DNA of 40,896 nucleotides from Sediminibacterium sp. (lineage in GTDB: Bacteria; Bacteroidota; Bacteroidia; Chitinophagales; Chitinophagaceae), in the NCBI GenBank assembly GCA_017983845.1, contig JAGOAO010000017.1:1-40896 (forward strand), read 5' to 3'. Of the stretch, positions 8,365-16,340 are shown piece after piece. Made by a program: the position numbers and the translations under genes. The stretch's first letter is position 1; every line of letters starts with the position of its first letter. A model generated the notes under the pieces. It had not been told where the DNA came from. It ran no database searches and saw only the letters and a list, made by a program, of their open reading frames with translations.

Positions 8365-11097
8365 ATGAGCGATCAAACTATACATATTAAACCATATTTA
8401 AGACTAGCTGGATTAGAACCTTTAGTGATTCGTCCAGAAACAAATTTTGTGAACGTAGGTGAAAGAACCAATGTCACAGGGTCTAAAAAATTTGCGCGCT
8501 TAATCAAGGAAAATAAATACGAAGAGGCATTGTCTGTGGCACGTCAACAAGTAGAGAATGGCGCACAGATCATTGATATCAATATGGATGATGCATTGCT
8601 AGAAGGCGTGAAAGCAATGACTACTTATTTGAATTTATTGCAGAGCGAACCAGATATTGCAAAGATCCCTATCATGATTGATAGCTCAAAATTTGAGATC
8701 ATTGAAGCGGGTTTAAAATGTGTGCAAGGTAAATGTATCGTGAACTCTATTTCCATGAAAGAGGGCGAAGCAAAATTCATTGAGCAAGCCCATATCTGTA
8801 AAGCCTATGGTGCGGCAGTGATTGTGATGGCATTTGATGAAGTAGGACAAGCAGACACCAAAGCAAGAAAAGTAGAAATTTGTGCGCGTGCTTATAAGAT
8901 ATTGGTAGAGCAAGTTGGATTTGATCCAGAAGATATCATCTTTGATCCAAATATTTTTGCTGTTGCAACGGGTATTGAAGAGCATAATAATTATGCGGTT
9001 GATTTCATAGAAGCAACGAAAGAAATTAAAACTTTAATGCCTTTGGCAAAAGTAAGTGGTGGAGTATCGAATGTATCTTTTTCTTTCAGAGGTAACGATG
9101 CAGTTAGAGAAGCCATCCATGCCGTATTCTTATACCATGCTGTAAAAGCGGGAATGGATATGGGTATTGTGAATGCAGGACAGTTAATTGTATACGATGA
9201 AATTGAGCCAGAATTAAAGCAATTGTGCGAGAATGTAATCTTGAACCAAAACAACGACGATAACCAAGCGACTGAAGCATTGATTCAATATGCGGACGCT
9301 TTAAAAGCGAAAGGCGAAGACGCAGGACAGGTGGCAGATGCCAATACGAAGAAATTAGCATGGCGCTCTGGCACTGTAGAAGAGCGTTTAGCACATTCTT
9401 TAATCAATGGGATCACCGATTTTATTGACGCAGATACTGAAGAAGCAAGACTACAATATAGTGCACCATTGGAAGTAATTGAAGGCCCATTAATGGCTGG
9501 CATGAACCAAGTAGGTGATTTATTTGGTGCAGGTAAAATGTTCTTACCACAGGTAGTAAAGAGTGCAAGGGTGATGAAAAAAAGTGTGGCCGTATTGACC
9601 CCATTTATTGAAGCAGAGAAAGAAAGATTAAAAAATGCTTCTACAAATCCGAATGGTCAAACCAAAGGACCTGCTAAAATTTTATTGGCTACCGTAAAAG
9701 GAGATGTACATGATATTGGTAAAAATATTGTAGGCGTTGTACTTGGATGCAATGGCTATGAAATTATAGACATTGGCGTGATGGTACCTGCAGACAAAAT
9801 TCTTGCAGAAGCCGAGAAGCATCAAGTAGACATTATTGGCTTAAGTGGACTGATTACCCCTTCTCTAGACGAGATGGTCTATATCGCCAAAGAGATGAAG
9901 CGCCGTGGCATGAACATTCCATTGATGATTGGAGGAGCCACTACTTCTAGAATGCACACTGCTGTTAAAATTGCACCCGAATACAATGACGGTGTAATAC
10001 ATGTATTGGACGCATCAAGAAGTGTCACCGTTGCCGGATCCTTACTGAATAAAGAAACAAAAGGTCCATTCCTTGCAGAATTAGAACAAGCTTATGTGCA
10101 GTTAAAGTCGGACTTTGACAATAAAAAAACGGTGAAGCAAAGTATTCCTTATGCAAGCGCACTTGAAAATAAAGCAGTCATTGACTGGCATAAATTTGAA
10201 GCAACCACACCAAGTTTCACTGGCAACAAAGCCATAGAAATAACAGATTTATCTGTATTGGTGGATTATATAGATTGGAAACCTTTCTTTATTGCATGGG
10301 AACTACATGGTAATTTCCCTGCCATCCTAACAGATGAAAAAGTAGGTGAAGTGGCAAGCAAATTGTACCAAGACGCACAAGCATTGTTAAAAAAGATAGT
10401 CGAAGAAAAATGGTTGACTGCAAAAGGGGCAGTTGGTTTTTGGCCAGCAGCTTCCACAGGCGACGACGTGGCTGTAGACAATGGCGGTACTACGGTCAAC
10501 TTACACTTCCTTAGACAACAAGCAAAAAAAGCAGCAGGACAACCCAATTTCTCCTTGGCTGATTTCATTTGTCCTGCAACTGAAAATAAATCCGATTTCA
10601 TTGGTGCTTTTGCAGTGACCATTCATGGTATCGAAAAACACATTAAGGCTTTTGAGGCCAACTTAGACGATTACAATAAAATTATCTTACAAGCACTAGC
10701 CGATAGATTGGCCGAAGCCTTTGCAGAATATTTGCATGCAAAAACAAGAAAAGACTATTGGGGATATGCGAAGGAAGAGCAATTGGACAATGAAGCTTTG
10801 ATTCAAGAAAACTATGTGGGTATTCGTCCTGCGCCAGGCTATCCTGCATGTCCAGACCATACAGAGAAATACAGTTTGTTTGAATTATTAAACGCGGAAC
10901 AACATACTGGCATTAGCTTAACTGAAAGTTTAGCCATGTACCCCGCATCCAGTGTATGTGGTTGGTATTTTGCAAACCCTCAAAGTCAGTATTTTGGTTT
11001 AGGTAAAATTCAGCAAGATCAAGTTGAAGATTATGCGAAAAGAAAAAATCAGTCCTTGGAATATATTACCAAATGGTTGCAACCAGTCATTGATTAA
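8365..11097 (+). CDS. metH: Methionine synthase, folate/cobalamin/activation half (split MetH, C-terminal)
   Basis: A 910-residue protein with the other three MetH modules. The pterin-binding barrel for 5-methyltetrahydrofolate is at about 15-290 ([17 protein letters not shown] near the start). The helical cap plus B12-binding Rossmann module lies at about 330-570, with the lower cobalt ligand His449 in [11 protein letters not shown] and the [11 protein letters not shown] segment. The reactivation domain is at about 600-905, with the SAM-binding motif [12 protein letters not shown] from residue 821. Together with the upstream ORF it transfers methyl from methyltetrahydrofolate to homocysteine via methylcobalamin in the cytosol. 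The stop overlaps the stop of the convergent LOG gene by 4 nt, so no terminator fits between them. Confidence 0.97.
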   Translation: MSDQTIHIKPYLRLAGLEPLVIRPETNFVNVGERTNVTGSKKFARLIKENKYEEALSVARQQVENGAQIIDINMDDALLEGVKAMTTYLNLLQSEPDIAKIPIMIDSSKFEIIEAGLKCVQGKCIVNSISMKEGEAKFIEQAHICKAYGAAVIVMAFDEVGQADTKARKVEICARAYKILVEQVGFDPEDIIFDPNIFAVATGIEEHNNYAVDFIEATKEIKTLMPLAKVSGGVSNVSFSFRGNDAVREAIHAVFLYHAVKAGMDMGIVNAGQLIVYDEIEPELKQLCENVILNQNNDDNQATEALIQYADALKAKGEDAGQVADANTKKLAWRSGTVEERLAHSLINGITDFIDADTEEARLQYSAPLEVIEGPLMAGMNQVGDLFGAGKMFLPQVVKSARVMKKSVAVLTPFIEAEKERLKNASTNPNGQTKGPAKILLATVKGDVHDIGKNIVGVVLGCNGYEIIDIGVMVPADKILAEAEKHQVDIIGLSGLITPSLDEMVYIAKEMKRRGMNIPLMIGGATTSRMHTAVKIAPEYNDGVIHVLDASRSVTVAGSLLNKETKGPFLAELEQAYVQLKSDFDNKKTVKQSIPYASALENKAVIDWHKFEATTPSFTGNKAIEITDLSVLVDYIDWKPFFIAWELHGNFPAILTDEKVGEVASKLYQDAQALLKKIVEEKWLTAKGAVGFWPAASTGDDVAVDNGGTTVNLHFLRQQAKKAAGQPNFSLADFICPATENKSDFIGAFAVTIHGIEKHIKAFEANLDDYNKIILQALADRLAEAFAEYLHAKTRKDYWGYAKEEQLDNEALIQENYVGIRPAPGYPACPDHTEKYSLFELLNAEQHTGISLTESLAMYPASSVCGWYFANPQSQYFGLGKIQQDQVEDYAKRKNQSLEYITKWLQPVID

Positions 11098-11843
11098 ACC
11101 TTTTCAAATAACCACCATTTGCGTTTCCTAGGTGTAACTTTATAATTTCTTCGAACATATTTACTAATATGCTCTATTGCTTCATCGCAATTGTCCGTGA
11201 ATAAAATAAAATCTTTATCCTCTGGAGAAATAGTGCCTGCTTCAATCATATGGTCCATCCAATGCATAAAAGGCTCATGGTAATCCTTGCCCATGACTAC
11301 AATGGGAAAATCATTGATCACTTTTGTTTGCGCTAAGGTTAGTGTTTCAAAAAATTCATCCTGGGTACCAAAACCACCAGGCATGATGATGAATGCATAA
11401 GAATATTTAACAAGCAATACTTTTCTAATAAAGAAAAAGCTAAAAGTGATCGATTTTTGAACATAAGGATTGGGCTCTTGTTCAAAAGGCAATTTAATAT
11501 TACATCCGATCGACTTACCGCCATTTTCAAAAGCACCCCTATTGGCTGCTTCCATAATACCAGGCCCGCCGCCAGTCATCGTCACAAAACCTAACTCTGC
11601 AATTTTTTGTCCCATTTTTCTTGCTTGTTCATAGTATGGATGATCCTCTTTAAATCTTGCCGATCCAAACACAGTGACACAAGGACCTATAAAATGCAGG
11701 GCCCTAAATCCTTTAATAAATTCAAAGAAAATTTGTAGCGCAAATTTGAACTCATTGATCCTTGGTTTTGGTCCATCTAATTCAAAATGTTTTGAAGCTG
11801 GAATGATCCTTCTTTTATGTGCGGGGTTAGTGGATGCTGGCAT
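11094..11843 (-). CDS. LOG-family (TIGR00730) nucleotide phosphoribohydrolase-like protein
   Basis: A 249-residue cytosolic Rossmann-fold protein. The two family signatures are intact: [13 protein letters not shown] at 91-103 and PGGFGTQDE at 155-163, the phosphate/ribose-binding and catalytic Glu loop of cytokinin-type nucleoside-5'-monophosphate phosphoribohydrolases and of the bacterial PpnN/LOG group. In bacteria such enzymes cleave purine or cytokinin nucleotides to base and ribose 5-phosphate; the exact substrate here is unknown. About 45 residues precede the core, which is longer than minimal LOG proteins. Its 3' end overlaps the convergent metH stop by 4 nt, so antisense interference between the two transcripts is possible. 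Confidence 0.9.
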   Translation of the reverse strand: MPASTNPAHKRRIIPASKHFELDGPKPRINEFKFALQIFFEFIKGFRALHFIGPCVTVFGSARFKEDHPYYEQARKMGQKIAELGFVTMTGGGPGIMEAANRGAFENGGKSIGCNIKLPFEQEPNPYVQKSITFSFFFIRKVLLVKYSYAFIIMPGGFGTQDEFFETLTLAQTKVINDFPIVVMGKDYHEPFMHWMDHMIEAGTISPEDKDFILFTDNCDEAIEHISKYVRRNYKVTPRKRKWWLFEKV

Positions 11844-11907
11844 TGTTTACTAAACGATTTATGTCAATGAAGTTAGAATAAAATAGGTATTAAATGTCTA
11901 AATCAAC

Positions 11908-11915
11908 TAAATTTG
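11908..11915 (+). promoter_or_regulatory. -7 promoter box for the 11939 operon
   Basis: TAAATTTG matches TAnnTTTG, with the start codon 24 nt further on. A TTG at the -33 position is not evident. It would drive the secreted protein, xthA and DUF4286 genes. Confidence 0.5.
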
Positions 11916-11938
11916 ACTTCCAAACTTGACACTTCTAA

Positions 11939-13315
11939 ATGAAAAATAGCTTCTACTTTTTAAGTATACTCCTCTCTCAATTCATAAGCCATTTTACATT
12001 TGGTCAAACTAGACAAGTTGTGCTAGAACAAGTACAAATGTTCTCAAGCATTCGACCAGAGGGAAAGTATTGGCACCCAAGTACGACACATATTCAATCA
12101 TTCGCCAATACATTAGACACAGGACTTTTTCATAGCTTACAATTAGAAAGAGATGCAAGCTATCCAACCCAACTTAAAATATTAACTAAGCCAAATCAAA
12201 TTGGCAAATTAGCAATTGATTGGAGTAAAAGTAAAACCAGCCCTTTTCATGCTTATTTAGAATTATATGAACTGTTGCCAGAACAAACTTTTCGCAATGA
12301 AATGGTGGATATAGCAATTCCAAAAAAAGACAGTATTCAATCCACCTGGTTTTTAACCTGCACCATTTTAGATGAAAACAAAACACCTATTTTTCAAAAG
12401 ACCATATTAATGGGCATGATTCCTATTGCCAACCAAGGCATCGGGTATCCTATCAATGTGCCTGTAACAATGCCCAAGAGTCTATTCAAAGCATTGCAAA
12501 ATGGCTTGTACTATTTAAGTCCATCAGGCGCAAACCTTGAATATATTGAAGCCAAAGTACCTATTAGTTTTGCCACTGATAATTTTATCATGCCCTTGTT
12601 GCAAACTAAACCAAGAATTAGTGTAGATACAAGTAAGGGGTTTATCAAGTATGCACATGGAAAAGCAACTGAACTATTGAGGATACCTGGCGCTAACATG
12701 AATAAGATTGATACAAAAGATAAAACAATCAACAATCCATTTTTTGCTATTTTACCAGAAATCAAAAAAAGAACAAGTACTTTATTCAAAGAATATTATC
12801 AAGCCTTGCAACCATTAAGGAATGTAAGAGAAAATAAAGATTATACACTAGAAGCTTATATTGAATTCAATCCAATGATTGACCCAGAAATGCGCGCCAC
12901 ACCACCTATCCGTTTTTTACCTGATAGTTTACACAAAATATTTGCTGACAGTATGTTAATAGGCAAATTTAAAGTGGTGGAACAGCCTGCCAATAAAGAC
13001 TGGATGTACAACTCGAATGAAATTTACAATGGCTATGACTCCGCCACTGTATTCAAATTAAACAGTTCCTTTCCAAAAGGAGCAATTGTAATAACCAAGT
13101 CTATCGAAGGGTCTATTGGAAAAGATGCATTTAAAATTTTATTCAACGACGACATTGATGTCAAAATCATTTATCTAAATCATGTTGCAATTTGGGCAAC
13201 TCAAGGAAAAAATAAACCAAACTATTTGATTCCACTAGAACCCTTGGATACAAATAACATTTCATCTCTTTTGATCATGATCGCTTATAGCGAAATTTTT
13301 CAATCGCCAAACTAA
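11939..13315 (+). CDS. Secreted protein of unknown function
   Basis: I do not recognise this 458-residue protein. It has a clear Sec signal peptide (about residues 1-23, ending TFGQ), no lipobox and no later membrane helix, so the mature protein should be periplasmic or secreted. The body is rich in beta-type segments and contains no catalytic motif, metal-binding cluster or repeat that I can name. It is followed after 6 bp by exonuclease III and then DUF4286, so it probably leads a three-gene transcript, though the neighbours do not suggest a function. Composition resembles the surrounding genes, giving no sign of recent transfer. It may be a lineage-restricted envelope protein. Confidence 0.75.
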   Translation: MKNSFYFLSILLSQFISHFTFGQTRQVVLEQVQMFSSIRPEGKYWHPSTTHIQSFANTLDTGLFHSLQLERDASYPTQLKILTKPNQIGKLAIDWSKSKTSPFHAYLELYELLPEQTFRNEMVDIAIPKKDSIQSTWFLTCTILDENKTPIFQKTILMGMIPIANQGIGYPINVPVTMPKSLFKALQNGLYYLSPSGANLEYIEAKVPISFATDNFIMPLLQTKPRISVDTSKGFIKYAHGKATELLRIPGANMNKIDTKDKTINNPFFAILPEIKKRTSTLFKEYYQALQPLRNVRENKDYTLEAYIEFNPMIDPEMRATPPIRFLPDSLHKIFADSMLIGKFKVVEQPANKDWMYNSNEIYNGYDSATVFKLNSSFPKGAIVITKSIEGSIGKDAFKILFNDDIDVKIIYLNHVAIWATQGKNKPNYLIPLEPLDTNNISSLLIMIAYSEIFQSPN

Positions 13316-13321
13316 ATACCC

Positions 13322-14092
13322 ATGCGTGTTGTCAGTTATAATGTAAATGGAATAAGAGCCGCCATAAAAAAAGGTTTGATTGATTGGTTAAAAGAATATC
13401 CAATCGACATCTTATGCGTACAAGAAACAAAGGCGAGTAGTACAGATATTGATTTAAGTCTTTTAACCGACTTAGGCTATCATGTGGCTTGGTATCCTGC
13501 AGAAAAAAAAGGATACAGTGGTGTAGCTGTTTTTAGTAAACAAAAGCCAAGTCTGGTGGTACATGGCAATGGCCATGGCATGAGTGATGCAGAAGGCCGT
13601 GTGATTAGAGTTGATTTTGGAGACCTAACCATCATCAATGCCTATTTCCCCTCTGGCACAAGTGGGGACCTTAGACAAACTTATAAATACCAATGGTTGG
13701 AGGAATTTTACAATTGGGTAGAGCAATTAAGAATAGAAAGACCGAATATCATCGTGGCAGGAGACTATAATATCGCACACAAAGAAATCGATATTCATGA
13801 TCCTAAGGGCAATAAAAAATCATCTGGTTTTTTACCCGAGGAAAGAGTTTGGATGGATCAATTCTTAGCAAATAATTGGGTGGATAGTTTTAGACATATC
13901 CATGCAGACACCATTGGCGCTTATTCATGGTGGAGCCAAAGGTTCCCCTCTGTTAGGTTGCAAAATAAAGGATGGAGAATTGATTATCTTTGTACGACAA
14001 AAGCATTGGCACCTAAAATTAAAGACGCATTCATCCTACCAGAAGTCAAGCATAGTGACCACTGCCCTATTGTAGTAGATTTAAAAAAATAA
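13322..14092 (+). CDS. xthA: Exodeoxyribonuclease III (AP endonuclease)
   Basis: This Mg2+-dependent endonuclease/exonuclease/phosphatase-fold enzyme cleaves DNA at abasic sites and has 3'-5' exonuclease and 3'-phosphodiesterase activity in base excision repair. At 256 residues it is full length. Visible catalytic motifs are N7/N9 (SYNVNGIR), Glu35 in VQETKAS, the NAYFPSG strand, GDYNIAHKEIDIHDP, WRIDYL, and the terminal SDHCPIV with Asp246 and His247. The ATG at 13322 yields the canonical MRVVSYNVNGIRAA start. It sits between a secreted protein and DUF4286, with 6- and 4-bp gaps. Confidence 0.96.
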   Translation: MRVVSYNVNGIRAAIKKGLIDWLKEYPIDILCVQETKASSTDIDLSLLTDLGYHVAWYPAEKKGYSGVAVFSKQKPSLVVHGNGHGMSDAEGRVIRVDFGDLTIINAYFPSGTSGDLRQTYKYQWLEEFYNWVEQLRIERPNIIVAGDYNIAHKEIDIHDPKGNKKSSGFLPEERVWMDQFLANNWVDSFRHIHADTIGAYSWWSQRFPSVRLQNKGWRIDYLCTTKALAPKIKDAFILPEVKHSDHCPIVVDLKK

Positions 14093-14096
14093 ATAC

Positions 14097-14399
14097 ATGT
14101 TTGTATCGAATATTAGTTTCCAGGTGGATCCTGCAATTGAAGCAATATGGTTGGATTGGGTAAAGCAAAGCTTTATACCTCAATGTCTTGCCACAGACTG
14201 TTTTGTGCAACATCAACTCTACCAACTAGACCTTGCTGCCGATCAACCGCCTACTTTTACCCTACAATTGTTTAGCAATGCAGCAGCGCAATTGGCTGAA
14301 TTTCAGGAAAAACACGTCGAAACCCTGCTTTTAAGCATCTCAGCACAATGGGGAGAGCAATGTTTTCACTTTAACACGAGCATGAAAATTGTGAATTGA
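14097..14399 (+). CDS. DUF4286 family protein
   Basis: A 100-residue cytosolic protein with the pattern of DUF4286: an N-terminal strand ending in NISFQVDP, then WLDWVKQSFIPQCLAT, and a C-terminal KIVN. Proteins of this family are small ferredoxin-like alpha/beta proteins of unknown role found mainly in Bacteroidota. The gene follows xthA after 4 bp, so it is almost certainly in the same transcript. No catalytic residues are apparent. Family assignment is from memory of the sequence pattern. Confidence 0.8.
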   Translation: MFVSNISFQVDPAIEAIWLDWVKQSFIPQCLATDCFVQHQLYQLDLAADQPPTFTLQLFSNAAAQLAEFQEKHVETLLLSISAQWGEQCFHFNTSMKIVN

Positions 14400-14466
14400 T
14401 TGTGGATAGCTAGCCTCCCAAAACCCACCCCTGGCTTCGTTTTAAAATTTTATTGCCCTGTAAGTC

Positions 14467-14484
14467 AACCCTGCAAAGGGTTTT
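14467..14484 (+). terminator. Probable terminator after DUF4286
   Basis: AACCCT (14467-14472), loop GCAA, AGGGTT (14477-14482), then TT-G-AATTT. The stem is six pairs with a GNRA-type loop, but the T tract is short, so efficiency is uncertain. A second imperfect hairpin with an AAAACCTTA arm follows at 14536-14559. Confidence 0.5.
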
Positions 14485-14555
14485 GAATTTGCAAAGTGAT
14501 TTAAGTCATAAAAACCACATCGTCAATTTGAGCGGAAAACCTTACTATTTAAGGG

Positions 14556-14593
14556 TTTTGGTGGAAAAATAAAAATTAAAAAAAACACCAAAA
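14556..14593 (+). repeat. Inverted repeat with A-rich loop upstream of HU
   Basis: TTTTGGTG (14556-14563) and CACCAAAA (14586-14593) are perfect 8-bp arms flanking a 22-nt A-rich spacer. The right arm is followed by a T-rich stretch. It lies about 25 nt upstream of the HU -7 box. It could act as a terminator for upstream transcripts or as a protein-binding dyad, including HU autoregulation; sequence alone does not decide. Confidence 0.4.
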
Positions 14594-14618
14594 TATTTTT
14601 TCGTTTCACAAAACCCAA

Positions 14619-14626
14619 TAAATTTG
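14619..14626 (+). promoter_or_regulatory. -7 promoter box of the HU gene
   Basis: TAAATTTG matches TAnnTTTG and lies 32 nt upstream of the HU start codon, predicting a leader of about 25 nt. A T-rich stretch (14596-14601) occupies the -33 region without a clean TTG. Confidence 0.6.
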
Positions 14627-14658
14627 TCCTATCGTTTAAAACTATAAAAAACACATCT

Positions 14659-14928
14659 ATGAACAAAGCAGAATTGATCGCACACATCGCTGACGCAGTT
14701 GATTGTCCAAAAACACAAGCTAACGCAGCTTTAGACGCTTTTATCGAAGCAGTAACTAAATCTTTGAAAAAAGGTGATAAAGTAACTTTAGTAGGTTTTG
14801 GTACTTTCTCAGTATCTAAGCGTGCTGCAAGAACTGGTCGTAACCCACAAACTGGTGAGACTATCAAGATTAAAGCTAAGAAGGTTGCACGTTTCAAGGC
14901 TGGTAAAGAATTGAGCGGTAAGTTGTAA
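14659..14928 (+). CDS. hup: HU-family nucleoid DNA-binding protein
   Basis: An 89-residue HU/IHF-fold nucleoid protein that bends and compacts DNA as a dimer. It starts with the canonical [11 protein letters not shown] helix. [11 protein letters not shown] forms the saddle strand, and R61-N62-P63 (GRNPQTGE) sits at the tip of the DNA-intercalating beta arm. Codons are biased toward a few choices (GCT, GTA, AAA, GGT), consistent with high expression. It has its own -7 box and is closed by a strong intrinsic terminator, so it is monocistronic. Confidence 0.97.
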   Translation: MNKAELIAHIADAVDCPKTQANAALDAFIEAVTKSLKKGDKVTLVGFGTFSVSKRAARTGRNPQTGETIKIKAKKVARFKAGKELSGKL

Positions 14929-14946
14929 TCTCAAATTAATTTGAAT

Positions 14947-14985
14947 AAAAACCCTCGGATAATCATTTATTCAGAGGGTTTTTTT
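14947..14985 (+). terminator. Strong intrinsic terminator of HU
   Basis: AAAAACCCTC (14947-14956) pairs with GAGGGTTTTT (14974-14983), a 10-bp stem with a 17-nt loop and a run of seven T. The T tract runs directly into the -7 box of the next gene. Confidence 0.9.
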
Positions 14986-14992
14986 ATATTTG
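14985..14992 (+). promoter_or_regulatory. -7 promoter box of the THX gene
   Basis: TATATTTG matches TAnnTTTG and overlaps the end of the HU terminator T tract, leaving a leader of about 26 nt to the THX start at 15025. The -33 region falls inside the terminator stem. Confidence 0.6.
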
Positions 14993-15024
14993 TGGTCCAA
15001 TCACAATTTAAAAATTATATTATC

Positions 15025-15141
15025 ATGGGTAGAGGAGATAAAAAAACAGCAAAAGGAAAGCGCTTTTTAGGTTCTTTTGGTAAAAGCAGACCACACAAAA
15101 CAAGAGGTATTAAAGCAGCAGCTCCAAAGGCAAAGGCTTAA
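15025..15141 (+). CDS. 30S ribosomal protein THX
   Basis: A 38-residue very basic protein matching the bTHX family of small-subunit ribosomal proteins: MGRGDKKTAKGKRFLGSFG followed by the K-x-R-P-H-K-T-R-G segment, with Lys/Arg throughout. THX binds at the top of the 30S head and stabilises 16S rRNA. A longer reading from 14941 is possible but starts inside the HU terminator and upstream of this gene's -7 box. The ATG at 15025 is therefore chosen and gives the standard family N-terminus. The C-terminal tail (KAAAPKAKA) is slightly longer than the shortest homologues. It has its own promoter and terminator. Confidence 0.9.
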   Translation: MGRGDKKTAKGKRFLGSFGKSRPHKTRGIKAAAPKAKA

Positions 15142-15161
15142 TTCCCTTAAAAAATAGATTC

Positions 15162-15183
15162 CCCCGATTATTCGGGGTTTTTT
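15162..15183 (+). terminator. Intrinsic terminator of THX
   Basis: CCCCGA (15162-15167), loop TTAT, TCGGGG (15172-15177), then six T. This compact GC-rich hairpin stands out in an AT-rich setting. Confidence 0.9.
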
Positions 15184-15188
15184 ATGCC

Positions 15189-15196
15189 TAATTTTG
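15189..15196 (+). promoter_or_regulatory. -7 promoter box next to a start codon
   Basis: TAATTTTG matches TAnnTTTG but ends only 4 nt before the ATG at 15201. The predicted start site would fall at or within the first codons, implying a leaderless or nearly leaderless mRNA, unless another promoter is used. Confidence 0.45.
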
Positions 15197-15200
15197 TACC

Positions 15201-15407
15201 ATGAAAAGCATCTACTTCCTAATTGTATTTCAGTTGTTAGCCATAGCTGCAACGGCACAATGTGCTATTTGTACCAAAACTGCTTCGCAGATTGGTGAAG
15301 AAGCAGGAAAAGGTTTTAATGTGGGCGTGCTCTATCTTGCAGCCATGCCTTTTGGCATCATGGGCTATGTCGCTTACAGATGGTGGAAAAACGAAAAAGC
15401 AAATTAA
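15201..15407 (+). CDS. Small conserved CxxC membrane protein
   Basis: A 68-residue protein with an N-terminal signal-like helix (about 1-19, ending ATAQ), then CAIC at 20-23, an amphipathic segment, and one membrane helix (about 40-60, VGVLYLAAMPFGIMGYVAYRWW) with a short Lys-rich tail. The CxxC directly after the cleavage or exit point would face the periplasm and could be a redox or metal/haem site. I recall similar small proteins in many Bacteroidota genomes but know of no assigned function. Its stop overlaps the ATG of the glycosyltransferase (TAATG), so the two are translationally coupled. Confidence 0.75.
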   Translation: MKSIYFLIVFQLLAIAATAQCAICTKTASQIGEEAGKGFNVGVLYLAAMPFGIMGYVAYRWWKNEKAN

Positions 15408-16306
15408 TGTCTCAACCTAATTTTCCCATTCAAGAGGCGGTGCAAAGGACCCAACAACAGGGTGCAAAGTTTTCGATTATTATTCCAAGTTGGAACAATC
15501 TTCCATTTTTACAAAAATGCGTAGAGAGTATCCGAAAGAATTCAACACATCCTCATCAGATTATTGTACACGTGAATCAAGGGAAAGATGGTTCTTATGA
15601 TTGGGTAAAAATGCAGAACGATATTGACTATACGTATAGTGTAGAAAACATTGGCGTTTGTTACGCCCTAAACGCAGCAAGAACAATCCTACATACACCC
15701 TATTTGCTTTATTTGAATGACGACATGTATTTGTGTCCAGGATGGGATACTGCATTGTTAGATGAGATAAAAAGTATTGGGCACGATCTATTCTTTTTAT
15801 CTTCTACAGTCATTGAACCCATTGCATCTAGTCATGCAGTCATAGAAAAAAACTATGGCCAAGATATCGAAAGCTTTCAGGAGGAAAAATTACTAAAAGA
15901 ATTTGCCCAATGGGAGCAGAAGGACTGGTCTGGTGCCACATGGCCTCCGAATATTTTACCTGTTGCATTATGGGATTATGTAGGTGGCTACAGCATTGAA
16001 TTTAGTCCAGGCATGTATTCCGATCCAGACTTTTCAATGAAACTATGGATGGCAGGAGTACGTTATTTTAAAGGCGTAAGCAAAAGTAGGGCTTACCATT
16101 TTGGATCCAAATCAGTAAAACGTGTTAAGCGCAATAAAGGATACCATCAATTTATTTATAAATGGGGATTCACTTCTAGCTTATTAACAAAATACATGCT
16201 ACACAGAGGGGAGGATTGGCAAGGACCGCTTCCAGAATTTACAATGACCACAAAGCTGAAATGGAAAAATAAACTCAAGCAATTGCTATCCGCTTTCTCT
16301 AGATAA
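15407..16306 (+). CDS. Family 2 glycosyltransferase
   Basis: A GT-A-fold transferase of 299 residues. FSIIIPSWNN (22-31) is the usual GT2 nucleotide-binding strand, and LNDDM (103-107) supplies the DxD-type metal/UDP-sugar motif at Asp105-Asp106. A WDYVGGYS-like segment and an FSPGMYSDPDFSMKLW acceptor-loop motif follow. There is no membrane helix, so it works in the cytosol or at the membrane face. An upstream in-frame start at 15380 would overlap the preceding gene by 28 nt; the ATG at 15407 is chosen because it forms a TAATG junction. No other polysaccharide genes surround it, so the product cannot be named. Confidence 0.88.
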   Translation: MSQPNFPIQEAVQRTQQQGAKFSIIIPSWNNLPFLQKCVESIRKNSTHPHQIIVHVNQGKDGSYDWVKMQNDIDYTYSVENIGVCYALNAARTILHTPYLLYLNDDMYLCPGWDTALLDEIKSIGHDLFFLSSTVIEPIASSHAVIEKNYGQDIESFQEEKLLKEFAQWEQKDWSGATWPPNILPVALWDYVGGYSIEFSPGMYSDPDFSMKLWMAGVRYFKGVSKSRAYHFGSKSVKRVKRNKGYHQFIYKWGFTSSLLTKYMLHRGEDWQGPLPEFTMTTKLKWKNKLKQLLSAFSR

Positions 16307-16340
16307 TGATTTGAGCAGCTTAGTTTTTAGAAGTCTTGAA

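Noticed and set aside
8341..8370. Frameshift or sequencing error splitting metH
   Set aside because: The break lies exactly between modules, the second ORF has its own ATG, and split metH is usual in this phylum.
14523..14897. 124-codon minus-strand ORF over HU
   Set aside because: Complement of a highly conserved, codon-biased gene; its tail runs through the promoter region.
14941..15024. N-terminal extension of ribosomal protein THX
   Set aside because: It would begin inside the HU terminator and upstream of the gene's -7 box; the family N-terminus is at 15025.
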